A stretch of DNA of 64,000 bases from Pseudomonas turukhanskensis (lineage in GTDB: Bacteria; Pseudomonadota; Gammaproteobacteria; Pseudomonadales; Pseudomonadaceae). Shown here one piece after another: positions 53,772 to 62,740 of this stretch (positions are counted from its first letter, which is position 1; every line of letters starts with the position of its first letter). Both the position numbers and the translations under genes were made by a program. The stretch spans positions 124,001 to 188,000 of the forward strand of contig NZ_BSFN01000009.1 in the NCBI RefSeq assembly GCF_027922365.1, given 5' to 3'. The notes below the pieces were generated by a model. It was not told the origin of the DNA. It ran no database searches and saw only the letters and a list, made by a program, of their open reading frames with translations.

Positions 53772-54134
53772 TTACTCAAACAACTCCGGTTTGACGGGAT
53801 CGCCCGGCTTCATATTCAGCTGGGCGCGCACGTCTTCGAACATAAGGTCGTAGTGCTTGTGCGAGGAGCCGATGCTGCTCAACGCCTTTGGCACGCCATA
53901 TTTTTCGGCGATCTTGGTGACGTTGCTGGCGAAGTTATAGGCCTCATCCTTGGGCAGAAAAAACGGCTCGTTAAGGTCTTTACCTTCAATACTGCCGTGC
54001 AGGGTAAATAGCATGCCCTTGCCCAGTTTCGGGTCTTCGGAGAGCTTGTAGTCCAGGTACAGGTTGTAACTGACGTCGGTAGCGGTAAGCGCGTGGCGCT
54101 CGATGTGAAGTTGACCGGGCGTGAACGTAGCCAC
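53772..54134 (-). CDS. DUF5064-family protein
   Basis: 120-residue soluble protein. It opens ATFTPGQLHIERHALTATDVSYNLYLDYKLSEDP, has GMLFTLHGSIEGKDLNEPFFLPKDEAYNFAS in the centre and ends MKPGDPVKPELF, which I recall as the DUF5064 family of Pseudomonas. GTG 54134 has AAGGAG immediately upstream. Function unknown. Confidence 0.82.
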   Translation of the reverse strand: MATFTPGQLHIERHALTATDVSYNLYLDYKLSEDPKLGKGMLFTLHGSIEGKDLNEPFFLPKDEAYNFASNVTKIAEKYGVPKALSSIGSSHKHYDLMFEDVRAQLNMKPGDPVKPELFE

Positions 54135-54376
54135 GTTTTTTCTCCTTAAGGGCACGTGCTGAACCAACAGCAGCAGGGCAGTAATGATGGGTTCTACGCT
54201 AGTTTGTTTTCGTGCGTTGTAAAGCCTTTGCTGCGCAGCTGCGTACCGGCTACTTGCCGCTATGGTCAACAATTTTCAGCCATGGCCAGCGCGCTTGGTA
54301 GCGCCTGGCTTTTTGCTCGAATAAATCGGCACGGGGTTGGTTATGGCGATGGCGAGCAAGCGGTCGGCGGTCAATG

Positions 54377-54688
54377 TCATAGCCCTTTGAGCAATCGTTC
54401 AAGCTGCTCTCGCTCCCAACGGCTCAGCAACTGAACAGGGTCGGTGCCGTGCCGCCCCCAGGTTTCTACACCGGCGCTGCGCCCATCCGGCGCGCTGCAT
54501 TCAACGCAGTAGCCGGGCTCACCGCCCTCCTTGAACAACGTCAGGCGCCAACCCTCCACATCGATGGGTATGGGCCCGCAATGACAGGTGCTCCAGCAGT
54601 GCTCGCCCACACGGGTCATTACCCGCACACCCATCGCGATGTCTTTAAGCAGTTGATAGGCCTCGCGGGCGCTGAGGGAGGTGTGCAT
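54377..54688 (-). CDS. DUF7693-like cysteine-rich protein
   Basis: 103-residue protein. LSAREAYQLLKDIAMGVRVMTRVGEHCW starts it, then HCGPIPIDVEGWRLTLFKEGGEPGYCVECSAPDGR, with several Cys and a basic C-terminal helix (RWEREQLERLLKGL). Family name from memory; a metal-binding role is only suggested by the Cys spacing. ATG 54688 starts the first conserved residues. Divergent from the cupin gene. Confidence 0.72.
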   Translation of the reverse strand: MHTSLSAREAYQLLKDIAMGVRVMTRVGEHCWSTCHCGPIPIDVEGWRLTLFKEGGEPGYCVECSAPDGRSAGVETWGRHGTDPVQLLSRWEREQLERLLKGL

Positions 54689-54910
54689 TGCGGGTGGTCC
54701 TGGCGGAGGGTTGTGCGCGGGAAGGTCGGCGGCGGGCAAGTCTGCGGCATTCTCTGGCCGCGTGCCACCGCGAAGCCTGTCGGCCTGGTTGACGGGCAAA
54801 ACGGCGCACCTCTGACAGCGCAGACAGACACCCCCATGTCTCCCCCAGACAACTGCTCCCGGCCGGCCCGCTCTATGGTGGTGGCCCTTTTCCGCTACCT
54901 GGAGTTGCCC

Positions 54911-55258
54911 GTGGCCAATCCACCGATCACCGTTTTGCGCGATACCCAGCCCATGCCTGTTGTCGACGCCTGCAAATGGGAGCGCATCGCAGGCGACCCG
55001 CACACCGTAAACCTCAATGCCTACACCTCGGATGACGGCAGCAAAATCATGGGTACCTGGATCTGCACACCAGGCAAATGGCGGGTGGAGTACGTGAAGT
55101 GGGAATACTGCCACTTCCAGGAAGGCTACTGCATCATCACCCCGGACGGCCTGGCGCCAATTCACCTGCGCGCCGGCGATATCTTTGTGGTGGAGCCGGG
55201 CATGAAAGGCACCTGGGAAGTGGTGGAGACCGTTCGCAAGTATTTTGTGTTTGCTTGA
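54911..55258 (+). CDS. cupin-domain protein
   Basis: 115-residue single-cupin protein of the DUF861/EutQ-like group. ITVLRDTQPMPV... then MGTWICTPGKWRVEYVKWEYCHFQEGYCIITPDG is the sugar-phosphate/ethanolamine-type cupin pattern. GTG 54911 with GGAG 6 nt before was chosen; the frame continues upstream without similarity. Enzymatic role unknown. Divergent from the DUF7693-like gene. Confidence 0.84.
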   Translation: MANPPITVLRDTQPMPVVDACKWERIAGDPHTVNLNAYTSDDGSKIMGTWICTPGKWRVEYVKWEYCHFQEGYCIITPDGLAPIHLRAGDIFVVEPGMKGTWEVVETVRKYFVFA

Positions 55259-55269
55259 GAGGGTGTATC

Positions 55270-55342
55270 GGCGGATATCCGCCCGACGCTTTGGTTAGAC
55301 GGCGGACAGTAGGGCGAATATCGCCAAAGGCGATATCCGCCA
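55270..55342. repeat. REP pair (BIME) left of RAYT
   Basis: GCGGATATCCGCC (55271-55283) and an inverted partner GTAGGGCGAATATCGCC..GGCGATATCCGCC (55310-55342), i.e. two REP units in opposite orientation. The GTAG tetranucleotide at the foot is characteristic of REPs recognised by RAYT proteins. Lies upstream of the transposase gene. Confidence 0.85.
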
Positions 55343-55447
55343 TTTCCTCCTACGAATGAACGGCACATAAGCCAGATATTACGGACCGTTTTCAGTGGGA
55401 CATGGCAATAGACTCGCCTTTCCCACCAAGAACATGGACCGTTTTAA

Positions 55448-56035
55448 ATGGCTAACTACCGGCGCGTATGGGTGCCTGGCGGCACACACTTTTTTACCGT
55501 CACTTTGCGTGCTCGCAGCTCGGACTTGCTGGTGCGCGAGATAGGATTACTACGCAACGTAGTAGCGGCCACCAAGCACCGCCATCCCTTTCGAATAGAA
55601 GCCTGGGTCGTGCTCCCGGATCACATGCATTGCATGTGGACGCTACCACCGGGCGACTGTGATTTTGCGACTCGCTGGAAAGTCATCAAATCGAACTTCA
55701 GTAAACAGATCAGTAGAAGCGAACCTCTAACTCCGGCCCAACAACGACGTGCGCAGCGCGGGATATGGCAGTCGCGGTACTGGGAGCATCTCATTCGCGA
55801 CGTTGCGGATTACCAGACACACTATGACTACATCCACATCAACCCGGTAAAACACGGGCTGGTTGGCACAGTGAAAGAGTGGCCTTACTCGTCCTTCCAT
55901 AGAGCGGTTGCCAGCGGAATCTACCCTTTGGAATGGGCGGGGAATGACATCTTGGATGAGATAGAGATCGGCGAAACGGCGGATATCCGCTCTGCGGATA
56001 TTCGCCCTACGACTCGGTTAGACGGCAGACGGTAG
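55448..56035 (+). CDS. REP-associated tyrosine transposase (RAYT)
   Basis: 195-residue Y1/HUH single-strand transposase of the RAYT family. It has the HMH metal-binding pair (His59, His61 in VLPDHMHCMW), a helix with the catalytic Tyr (probably Tyr128 in THYDYIHINPVKHG), and RIEAWVVLPDH typical of RAYTs. Domesticated members mobilise or maintain REP sequences. Residues from about 177 on (TADIRSADIRPTTRLDGRR) are encoded by REP DNA itself. Flanked by REP pairs on both sides. Intact. Confidence 0.93.
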   Translation: MANYRRVWVPGGTHFFTVTLRARSSDLLVREIGLLRNVVAATKHRHPFRIEAWVVLPDHMHCMWTLPPGDCDFATRWKVIKSNFSKQISRSEPLTPAQQRRAQRGIWQSRYWEHLIRDVADYQTHYDYIHINPVKHGLVGTVKEWPYSSFHRAVASGIYPLEWAGNDILDEIEIGETADIRSADIRPTTRLDGRR

Positions 56036-56179
56036 GCGATAGGCGGATATCGCGGAGGCGATTTCCGCCGTCTGGGGCAACCGCGAGAACGGCGGATATC
56101 CGCTTCGCAGATGTTCGCCCTACCCGATCGGCGGTATTTGGATTGTCCGCGCTGGTGTAACGGCGAACATTCGCCCTAC
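55974..56179. repeat. REP cluster right of RAYT
   Basis: Several REP units: GCGGATATCCGC-TCT-GCGGATATTCGCCCTAC (55977-56010), GCGGATATCGCGGAGGCGATTTCCGCC (56043-56070), GGCGGATATCCGC..CAGATGTTCGCCCTAC (56091-56123) and ACGGCGAACATTCGCCCTAC (56160-56179). The first overlaps the RAYT 3' end; the last overlaps the stop codon of the MFS gene on the other strand. Confidence 0.88.
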
Positions 56180-57495
56180 ACCGCAGCCCCCGCTTTCACC
56201 GGCCGACTAACCCGCAACGCCACCAAGCTGCCGACCACGGTCAAGGCCGCCAGGCTATACAGCGCCACATCGGTGGAGCCGGTCTGGTCTTTGATCCAGC
56301 CGACGATGTAGGGGCTGAGGAAGCCCGCCATCTGGCCAATGGAGTTGATCAACGCCAACGCCGCCACCGCCACACTGGCGCTGAGGAAGGCGGTCGGCAG
56401 CGGCCAGAACATGGGCAAACCGGTGAGTGCGCCCATGGTGGCGATGGTCAGGCCGAGAATGGCGATGACCGGCACGGTGGCGAAGTTGGCAGCAATCACC
56501 AGGCCGATGGCGCCCATCAGCATCGGAACTACCAGGTGCCAGCGGCGTTCGTTGCGCAGGTCTGCCGAGCGGCCCACCAGCAGCATGAACACACCGGCGG
56601 CCAGGTACGGCACGGCGCTGATCCAGCCAATCACCAGGGCGTCGCTAAAGCCCAGGTTCTTGATGATCGACGGCAGCCAGAAGTTGATGGCGTACACGCC
56701 GCTCTGGATGCAGAAGTAGATAAAACCCAGCACCCAGACAAAGGGCATGGTCAATACGGCCAGCACCGAGGTATTGGCCTGTACCGGGCGGTTGCGGTCG
56801 TCGAAGGCGATATCGGCCGCCACGCGTGCCCGTTGTTCAGGGGTCAGCCAGCGCGCGCTTTCGGCGTTGTCGCACAGCAGCCAGAACGCCAGCACACCCA
56901 GCAGCACGGTGGGCAGACCTTGAATCAAAAACATCCACTGCCAGCCAGCGAGGCCCGCGTGGCCGGCGGCGAAGTGGTTGAGAATCCAGCCGGAAAACGG
57001 TCCGCCCAACAGCCCCGATACCGGAATGGCCGACATAAACAGCGCCATGATGCGGCCGCGGCGCTGGTTGGGGTACCAGCGCGAGAGGTACAGCACGATG
57101 CCGGGGAAGAAGCCCGCTTCGGCCATGCCAGTCAGAAAGCGCAGCACGTAGAACTCCATCGGCGTGGTGACAAACAGCAGGCAGGTGGAGAAAAAGCCCC
57201 AGGTGATCATCATCAGGCCGATCCAGCGGCGCGGGCCGAAGCGACTCAGCGCCAGGTTGCTGGGCAACCCGCACAGCACATAGCCGATAAAGAAAATACC
57301 GGCGCCAAACCCGTAGATGGTTTCGCTGAAATTCAGGGCATCGAGCATCTGCAACTTGGCAAAGCCAACGTTTACCCGGTCCAGGTAGTTGAACAGGTAG
57401 CAGATAAACAGGAAGGGAATCAGGTGCAGGGTGACGCGACGGTAGACGGAGTCGCCTTCAACGTCGCCCACGTCCTTGATTGAAGGGTTGGGCAT
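56176..57495 (-). CDS. ACS-family MFS permease (sugar acid/glycerate type)
   Basis: 439-residue 12-helix transporter of the anion:cation symporter family. The opening VTLHLIPFLFICYLFNYLDRVNVGFAKLQML and GFFPGIVLYLSRWYPNQRRGRIMALF are family marks, as in glucarate/galactarate or tartrate permeases. Its location beside cdaR and glycerate kinase suggests transport of a sugar diacid or glycerate. Stop codon lies inside a REP. Confidence 0.9.
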   Translation of the reverse strand: MPNPSIKDVGDVEGDSVYRRVTLHLIPFLFICYLFNYLDRVNVGFAKLQMLDALNFSETIYGFGAGIFFIGYVLCGLPSNLALSRFGPRRWIGLMMITWGFFSTCLLFVTTPMEFYVLRFLTGMAEAGFFPGIVLYLSRWYPNQRRGRIMALFMSAIPVSGLLGGPFSGWILNHFAAGHAGLAGWQWMFLIQGLPTVLLGVLAFWLLCDNAESARWLTPEQRARVAADIAFDDRNRPVQANTSVLAVLTMPFVWVLGFIYFCIQSGVYAINFWLPSIIKNLGFSDALVIGWISAVPYLAAGVFMLLVGRSADLRNERRWHLVVPMLMGAIGLVIAANFATVPVIAILGLTIATMGALTGLPMFWPLPTAFLSASVAVAALALINSIGQMAGFLSPYIVGWIKDQTGSTDVALYSLAALTVVGSLVALRVSRPVKAGAAV

Positions 57496-57778
57496 GGGGT
57501 CAATCCTCTGTGCTTGTTGTTGTAATAACTGCGTTAAGCGGTGCCGCCTGATGACGGTGTGGTGCGGTTCGAGCTTAGTGTTTTGGCCACGCCAGCGCTT
57601 TGGGGCCTTGCACCCCTTTAGCGGCTATTTTCTGTGACTTCGCACAAATTCAGCGTCGTTACTTCAGAAAAACCCACGATAAAGCAGCATCACAGCCAGC
57701 GCCTTTGGGCGCAGTGACAATTTGACGCTACAGCTGTTGTATCGTTGCCCAATCGTTTTCCCGGTCAGGATGCCCTGC
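57496..57778. other. 283-bp divergent promoter region
   Basis: Between the MFS gene and cdaR; should hold both promoters and CdaR operator sites. It has AT-rich parts (around 57620-57660). No clear dyad identified by eye. No gene. Confidence 0.45.
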
Positions 57779-58873
57779 ATGTTCGAACTCACCCACCAAC
57801 TGGCGCAGAACATCGTGGACCGCGCGATGGCCATTCTTCCCTACAACGTGAATGTGATGGACAGTCAGGGGCTGATCCTTGCCAGCGGCGAGCCCAACCG
57901 TATCAACACCCGCCACGAAGGCGCGCAACTGGTGCTGGCCAACCACCGCATTGTGGAGCTGGACGAACAGGCTGCCCGCACTCTCAAGGGGGTGCAACCC
58001 GGCATCAACTTACCGTTGATGCACGATGAACAGCTGATTGGCGTTCTGGGCATTTCCGGCGACCCGCAGGCCCTGCGCACCTACGCCGAGCTCGTGCGTA
58101 TGACTGCGGAAATGCTGGTGGACCAGAGCCGTATCCAGGCCGAACAACAATGGCGCAAAACCCGCTGCGATGACCTGCTGGCGGTCATGCTGGGGGAAAC
58201 CGGCGGCTCGCAACGGCTGATCGACGAAGCCCACCAGTTGGGCCTGAAACCGCATTTAAGTCGCACCCCGCACCTGATCGAAATTGCCGACGGTCAGAGC
58301 TCTGCCGAGCTGGCGGACTGGCTGCGCAGCCATTACACCGACAGTTGGTGCAGCACCCCGGCGCCACACACCGTGCTGTGGTGCTGCCCCATCGCCATCG
58401 ACCCGCAGCGCTTCGCCGAGCGCCTGAAAAGCCAAGGCTGGAACCTGCAGCGCATGGCATCGGGTATGCCCTGTGTAGATGTGCACGCCCTGCGCCGCTG
58501 CTGCCACCGGATTGCCGAATTGCTGGCGTATGGGCAGGCGGTAAAACCCTATCGCCTGTTTCTGTCGCTCACCCGCTGCCGCTTGCCTACGCTGCTGTGG
58601 ACCCACCGGGCCGAAGACACCCTGGGCGAATTGTTGGTGCCGCTGCACAACATCGTCGCCCGTGACGGCAATGGCCAATTGCTGCGCACGTTGCGCAGTT
58701 GGTGTGAACACAATGGCCAACCGCAGGCCTGCGCCGATGCCCTAGGTATTCACCGCAACAGCCTGCGCTACCGTATGGAACGTATTGCCGAACTGACCGG
58801 CAAAGACCTCAGCCGCCTGGACGACTTGGTGGAGCTGTACCTGGCCGTGCAACTGATGCCCAGCAGTGGCTGA
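57779..58873 (+). CDS. cdaR: CdaR-family sugar-diacid regulator
   Basis: 364-residue activator. The N-terminal diacid-binding (DiaR) domain is about 1-135 (LAQNIVDRAMAILPYNVNVMDSQGLILASG). A central region precedes the C-terminal PucR-like HTH (about 300-360: ADALGIHRNSLRYRMERIAELTGKDLSRLDDLVELYLAVQL). ATG 57779 has AGGA 8 nt before; the frame starts further upstream. CdaR of E. coli activates glucarate/galactarate and glycerate genes; here the adjacent MFS permease and glycerate kinase are the obvious targets. Confidence 0.9.
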   Translation: MFELTHQLAQNIVDRAMAILPYNVNVMDSQGLILASGEPNRINTRHEGAQLVLANHRIVELDEQAARTLKGVQPGINLPLMHDEQLIGVLGISGDPQALRTYAELVRMTAEMLVDQSRIQAEQQWRKTRCDDLLAVMLGETGGSQRLIDEAHQLGLKPHLSRTPHLIEIADGQSSAELADWLRSHYTDSWCSTPAPHTVLWCCPIAIDPQRFAERLKSQGWNLQRMASGMPCVDVHALRRCCHRIAELLAYGQAVKPYRLFLSLTRCRLPTLLWTHRAEDTLGELLVPLHNIVARDGNGQLLRTLRSWCEHNGQPQACADALGIHRNSLRYRMERIAELTGKDLSRLDDLVELYLAVQLMPSSG

Positions 58874-58989
58874 TTTTTGTCTGCTTGCACAAACCGCGTC
58901 ACGCCACCTTGTGTCACTGGCCAAAGCGCAACGCCGTTGCTGCGTGCCAGCATGATCGTTTTTAAATGCCTGAATTGCCGGAGCCTGTT

Positions 58990-60138
58990 ATGAAAATCGT
59001 CATCGCCCCCGACTCCTTCAAAGACAGCCTGGGTGCCGCCGACGTAGCGGCCGCACTGGCGCTTGGTTTCAAGGATGTCTGGCCCGACGCCGAGCTCGTG
59101 CAGTGCCCCATGGCCGACGGCGGCGAAGGCACGGTGGATGCCATTCTGGCCGCGCTGCACGGCGAAGCACGCAGCACCCTCGTCAGCGGCCCGCTCGGCC
59201 AGCAGGTAAAAGCCCGCTGGGGTTGGCTGCCGGACTCGCGCACGGCGATTATCGAAATGGCCGAAGCCAGCGGTTTGCAGTTGGTACCGGTGGAGCTGCG
59301 CGACGCGCGTTTCAGCTCCACCCGTGGCACCGGCGAGTTGATGCTTGCGGCCCTGGATGCCGGCGCACAAAAAGTGATTCTGACCATCGGCGGCAGCGCC
59401 ACCAACGATGGCGGCGCCGGCATGTTGCAAGCCCTCGGCGCAAAACTACTGGACGCTGGCGGCCACCCTATCGGCCCTGGCGGCCTGCCGCTGTCGGTGC
59501 TGACCATTCTCGATATCAAACACCTCGACCCACGCCTGGCCGATGTGCAGGTGGAAGTCGCCGCCGATGTGGATAACCCGCTGTGCGGCCCCCACGGCGC
59601 CTCGTTCACCTTCGGCAAACAGAAAGGCGCCAGCCCCGAGCAGATCAAACAGCTGGATGCCGCCCTCGCCCACTTCGCCGATGTCGCCGCTGTGGTGCTG
59701 GGCACCGACCGCCGCGACGAACCCGGTGCCGGTGCAGCCGGAGGGATTGGCTTTGCCGCCAAGGCGTTTTTGAACGCGACGTTCCGTCCGGGCGTGGAGG
59801 TGGTGGCGGAGCTCACCGGCCTTGCGGAAAAAATGCACGGCGCCGATCTGGTGGTAACCGGCGAAGGGCGCTTCGATGCGCAAACCTTGCGTGGCAAAAC
59901 CCCGCTGGGCGTAGCACGGGTGGCAAGGCAGTTCGAGTTGCCGGTGGTGGTGGTGGCGGGCACCTTGGGCGAAGGTTATGCCCAGCTGTACGAGGCCGGC
60001 ATTCAGGCCGCCTTCTCGCTGGCCCACGGCCCCATGACGCTGGAAGAAGCCTGCCAGCAAGCCCCGACGCTGTTGCGTGAGCGGGCCCGCGATATCGGGC
60101 GGTTGTTACAGGTAGGCCTGGGGCTTGAAACCCGCTGA
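58990..60138 (+). CDS. garK: glycerate 2-kinase (GarK/GlxK type)
   Basis: 382-residue class II glycerate kinase, phosphorylating D-glycerate with ATP to 2-phosphoglycerate. MKIVIAPDSFKDSLGA at the start, TRGTGELMLAAL and IGGSATNDGGAGMLQALG in the middle, and VTGEGRFDAQTLRGKTPLGVARVA near the C-terminus are family signatures. GGAG precedes ATG 58990. Follows cdaR by 116 bp. Ends 2 nt before the convergent small gene's stop. Confidence 0.93.
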   Translation: MKIVIAPDSFKDSLGAADVAAALALGFKDVWPDAELVQCPMADGGEGTVDAILAALHGEARSTLVSGPLGQQVKARWGWLPDSRTAIIEMAEASGLQLVPVELRDARFSSTRGTGELMLAALDAGAQKVILTIGGSATNDGGAGMLQALGAKLLDAGGHPIGPGGLPLSVLTILDIKHLDPRLADVQVEVAADVDNPLCGPHGASFTFGKQKGASPEQIKQLDAALAHFADVAAVVLGTDRRDEPGAGAAGGIGFAAKAFLNATFRPGVEVVAELTGLAEKMHGADLVVTGEGRFDAQTLRGKTPLGVARVARQFELPVVVVAGTLGEGYAQLYEAGIQAAFSLAHGPMTLEEACQQAPTLLRERARDIGRLLQVGLGLETR

Positions 60139-60139
60139 C

Positions 60140-60466
60140 CTATTCCAGGTCAGGGTGATCGGAAATGCCTTCCAGATCAGCGCGGGCAATGGCGCGCTGG
60201 TCGAGTTTCTGGCGGGCAGCAAGGGGCAGGTCGGTGTAGCTGATCAGGCCTTTTTCCACCAGCACGCTAACCACGTCTTCGAGCACACGAATCAGGGTCC
60301 AGTCCGACTCCTTGAGAATTTCCAGCTTGGCCTGCACCTGCAGCTTGGTGTTCAGCCAGGTTTGCAGCTCTTCGCTTTCCACCGCCATGCTGGCGCTCAT
60401 CTCGGGAAACGGCTCTTGCTCGACGCGCAGTAACTTTCCGTGTTCGTCGCGCTGGATGTAAACCAT
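60140..60466 (-). CDS. small conserved protein, often called tryptophan-synthase-beta-like
   Basis: 108-residue protein beginning MVYIQRDEHGKLLRVEQEPFPEMSA and ending RQKLDQRAIARADLEGISD. Similar proteins in Pseudomonas carry the misleading name tryptophan synthase subunit beta-like, but no PLP-enzyme motif is visible and the length is far too short. Helical and acidic. AGAGAGG precedes ATG 60466. Function unknown. Confidence 0.78.
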   Translation of the reverse strand: MVYIQRDEHGKLLRVEQEPFPEMSASMAVESEELQTWLNTKLQVQAKLEILKESDWTLIRVLEDVVSVLVEKGLISYTDLPLAARQKLDQRAIARADLEGISDHPDLE

Positions 60467-60733
60467 AGTGGCCTCTCTGTGAAAAACAGTGCGCGGCGCC
60501 AGGCAGAATTGGTACGCACGAAACGCAATTGCGCTGAGCATAATCCGAGTAAGCGTTAGAAGAAAACCCAGGTTTCCCGGGATCTGGCCATTACGCGCTC
60601 GAATGTCCCAGGGATGTAAACCCTTGGGCGAAATTGACCGTTTGGTTGAGCGTTTTTGCCCCCACCCGTACCAGGTGCAGAGGCCGCGCATACAAGCGCG
60701 CAATCGGTGCGGCATACCTCCCCCCGAAGTGGT

Positions 60734-61774
60734 TCAAGACAGCAGGCTGACCACGGCAAAACGGCTGATATTGGCCTGGGCGACCACGGTCTGGGTGACG
60801 GCGGCATAACTGGCAGGCGAGCGATTGACCATATTGAACGCGGAGCTGGCGTAGTCGGCGGCCCACTGCTTTTCATCGTTATTGGCCTGGCGCGCGAGGA
60901 AATCGCGAATCTCCTGCTGACGATGGCTGAGCTGGTCTCGAATGGCCCCCACCTTGTCCAGCGCCGCCACCACCGAGTCCAACACCCGCCGCAGTTCGCG
61001 CTGGCTGTCGGCCGTTACGTCGGCGGGAAAATTGAACAGCTGATCATCCTGGCTTTGCACCGGCTGGTACGTACCTTTGGCAAACAGCTTGCCCTCGCCC
61101 TGCACTGCCAGCTGCGGTTTTAGGTTTTGCCAATCGCTTTCGCGCGCCGAGAATTTCAGCTCGCCGCTCTGCGAGAGTTCTGCCCGCACACCAATCTGCC
61201 CGAGGCTGACATTGAAACGGCGCAATACCTGCTCGCCGCTCATGTTGTCATCGAGCACCACCGCAATCGGCTCGGACGACTGCCGCCCGGCGCTGAACAG
61301 CAAGGTTTCCTTGCCCGAATCCTGAATGGCCGCGAGCGAGTCCAGCCCGCTTACGCTGAAGCGACTGCGCAACGGTTCGTTCAGGCGCAGCTTGAGCGTG
61401 CTGTCCAGGGTGCCGCCGGAACGCTCGGCTCGCTCGGCCAGCAGTTGATTCACCTGCTGCATGGCCTGTTGCAGGCCTTCCTTGTCAGCACCCTGAGCCG
61501 CGCTGATTTCGCGGCTCAGGTTGATTTTCAGCTGACGCAGGCGGCTGCTCAGTTCATCCAGATAGCTTTCGGCCGACTGCATGCTCGACAGTTGCTGGTT
61601 CAACTGCAGGTTGAAACTCGCGCCTTTACTGCGCGTACGCTCGCTGGCCGGCGCCTGGGTGGCAGCAGGCTCGGCCTTGCCGGCCGTGGGCAGCGGCGTG
61701 TCACGCAACACCGCCTGGCGGCGCTCCTGTGGATCAAGGGCGGCAATGGCCGTTAACGGCTTTTCAACCTTCAT
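60734..61774 (-). CDS. flagellin/FlgL-like protein downstream of flgL
   Basis: 346-residue protein 21 bp after flgL on the same strand. N-terminal amphipathic helices (about 50-110, LNQQLSSMQSAESYLDELSSRLRQLK) and a C-terminal helix pair (about 260-346) mirror the flagellin/FlgL arrangement, and the end (QTVVAQANISRFAVVSLLS) resembles the flagellin D0 terminus (AQAN..P..VLSLL). The middle (GGTLDSTLKLRLNEPLRSRFSVSGLDSLAAI) is unlike known FlgL. Not confidently named; it may be an additional hook-filament junction or cap-related protein. Confidence 0.68.
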   Translation of the reverse strand: MKVEKPLTAIAALDPQERRQAVLRDTPLPTAGKAEPAATQAPASERTRSKGASFNLQLNQQLSSMQSAESYLDELSSRLRQLKINLSREISAAQGADKEGLQQAMQQVNQLLAERAERSGGTLDSTLKLRLNEPLRSRFSVSGLDSLAAIQDSGKETLLFSAGRQSSEPIAVVLDDNMSGEQVLRRFNVSLGQIGVRAELSQSGELKFSARESDWQNLKPQLAVQGEGKLFAKGTYQPVQSQDDQLFNFPADVTADSQRELRRVLDSVVAALDKVGAIRDQLSHRQQEIRDFLARQANNDEKQWAADYASSAFNMVNRSPASYAAVTQTVVAQANISRFAVVSLLS

Positions 61775-61795
61775 GGCAGGTCTCGTTCAGGCGAA

Positions 61796-62710
61796 TTACA
61801 GGAGGTCGAACAGCGACAGTTCGTTGACCGTCAGGTAGGTCTTCTGCGTCGCCTGCAAGGCCAGTTTGTAGTTCTGCAAATCGATGCTGGCGCCGGCGTA
61901 ATCCAACCCGGCCAGCTCGCCATCGATCTGGTTGTTTACCAGCGACACATCCTGGTTGCTGTCGTTGAGCAGCGTCAGGGTGTTCTGCCGCCCGCCGAGC
62001 TCAGTGATGCTGCCGAGCACGTCGCCATGGGTGGCATCGAGCTGGGTAATGGCATCGCGAATCTGTTGCACGGTGGCCGGGTCGGTGCTGTCCAGCGCCG
62101 GGTCCTTGAGCAGGTTGACCACGCTGTGCAGGTTGTTCAGAAAATCCATACCGGTGCCGAATACGCCGGCAATGGCGACGTTTTCCTGCACCAGCACACC
62201 GTTGGCCACGGCGGCCTGACGGGTCTTGTCGTTGCCATTGGCGCTGTAGGTTTCGGTGGCGCTGTCGTACACCACGGCCGGGCGATCGGTGAGCGTGCCG
62301 GAGAACAGATAACGCCCCTCCTCGTCACGCACATTCAGGTAACTGAGCAGCGTACTTTCCAGGCTGGAGAGTTCGCTGGCCATGGCATTCAGGTCTTTCG
62401 AGGTGTTCGAGCCGTTGGCCGCCCACAGCAGCAGGTCACGCGCTTCGATCATGGTGTCGGAGGTGCTTTGCAGGTTGGTTTCCTGAATCGACAGGTTGCT
62501 CGACACGTTGGTGATGTTTTTGCCGTACTGGGTCAGGCTCGCCTCGGCGCGCTGAATACGCAGCAAGCGCACACTGGCCACCGGGTCGTCCGAGGGTTTG
62601 AGAATGCGCGTGCCATCGGACATTTTCTGCATCAGCTCGGCCATCTCTGCAGAATTGCGGTTCATGGAGCTGAGCATGGTGGCAGCGGTCTGCGAGTTGG
62701 TAATGCGCAT
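61796..62710 (-). CDS. flgL: flagellar hook-associated protein FlgL
   Basis: 304-residue hook-filament junction protein. MRITNSQTAATMLSSMNRNSAEMAELMQKMSDGTRILKPSDDPV is the conserved N-terminal D0/D1, and the C-terminus ends QNYKLALQATQKTYLTVNELSLFDLL. GAGAG precedes ATG 62710. Exported through the flagellar type III apparatus. It lies after flgK, separated by a REP pair. Confidence 0.95.
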   Translation of the reverse strand: MRITNSQTAATMLSSMNRNSAEMAELMQKMSDGTRILKPSDDPVASVRLLRIQRAEASLTQYGKNITNVSSNLSIQETNLQSTSDTMIEARDLLLWAANGSNTSKDLNAMASELSSLESTLLSYLNVRDEEGRYLFSGTLTDRPAVVYDSATETYSANGNDKTRQAAVANGVLVQENVAIAGVFGTGMDFLNNLHSVVNLLKDPALDSTDPATVQQIRDAITQLDATHGDVLGSITELGGRQNTLTLLNDSNQDVSLVNNQIDGELAGLDYAGASIDLQNYKLALQATQKTYLTVNELSLFDLL

Positions 62711-62740
62711 AAACACTCTCGTCTTTGTAGGGCTACACAT

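Noticed and set aside
56536..57483. 315-codon plus-strand frame opposite the MFS permease
   Set aside because: The minus-strand translation is a normal 12-helix permease; the plus frame is a Gln/His-rich shadow.
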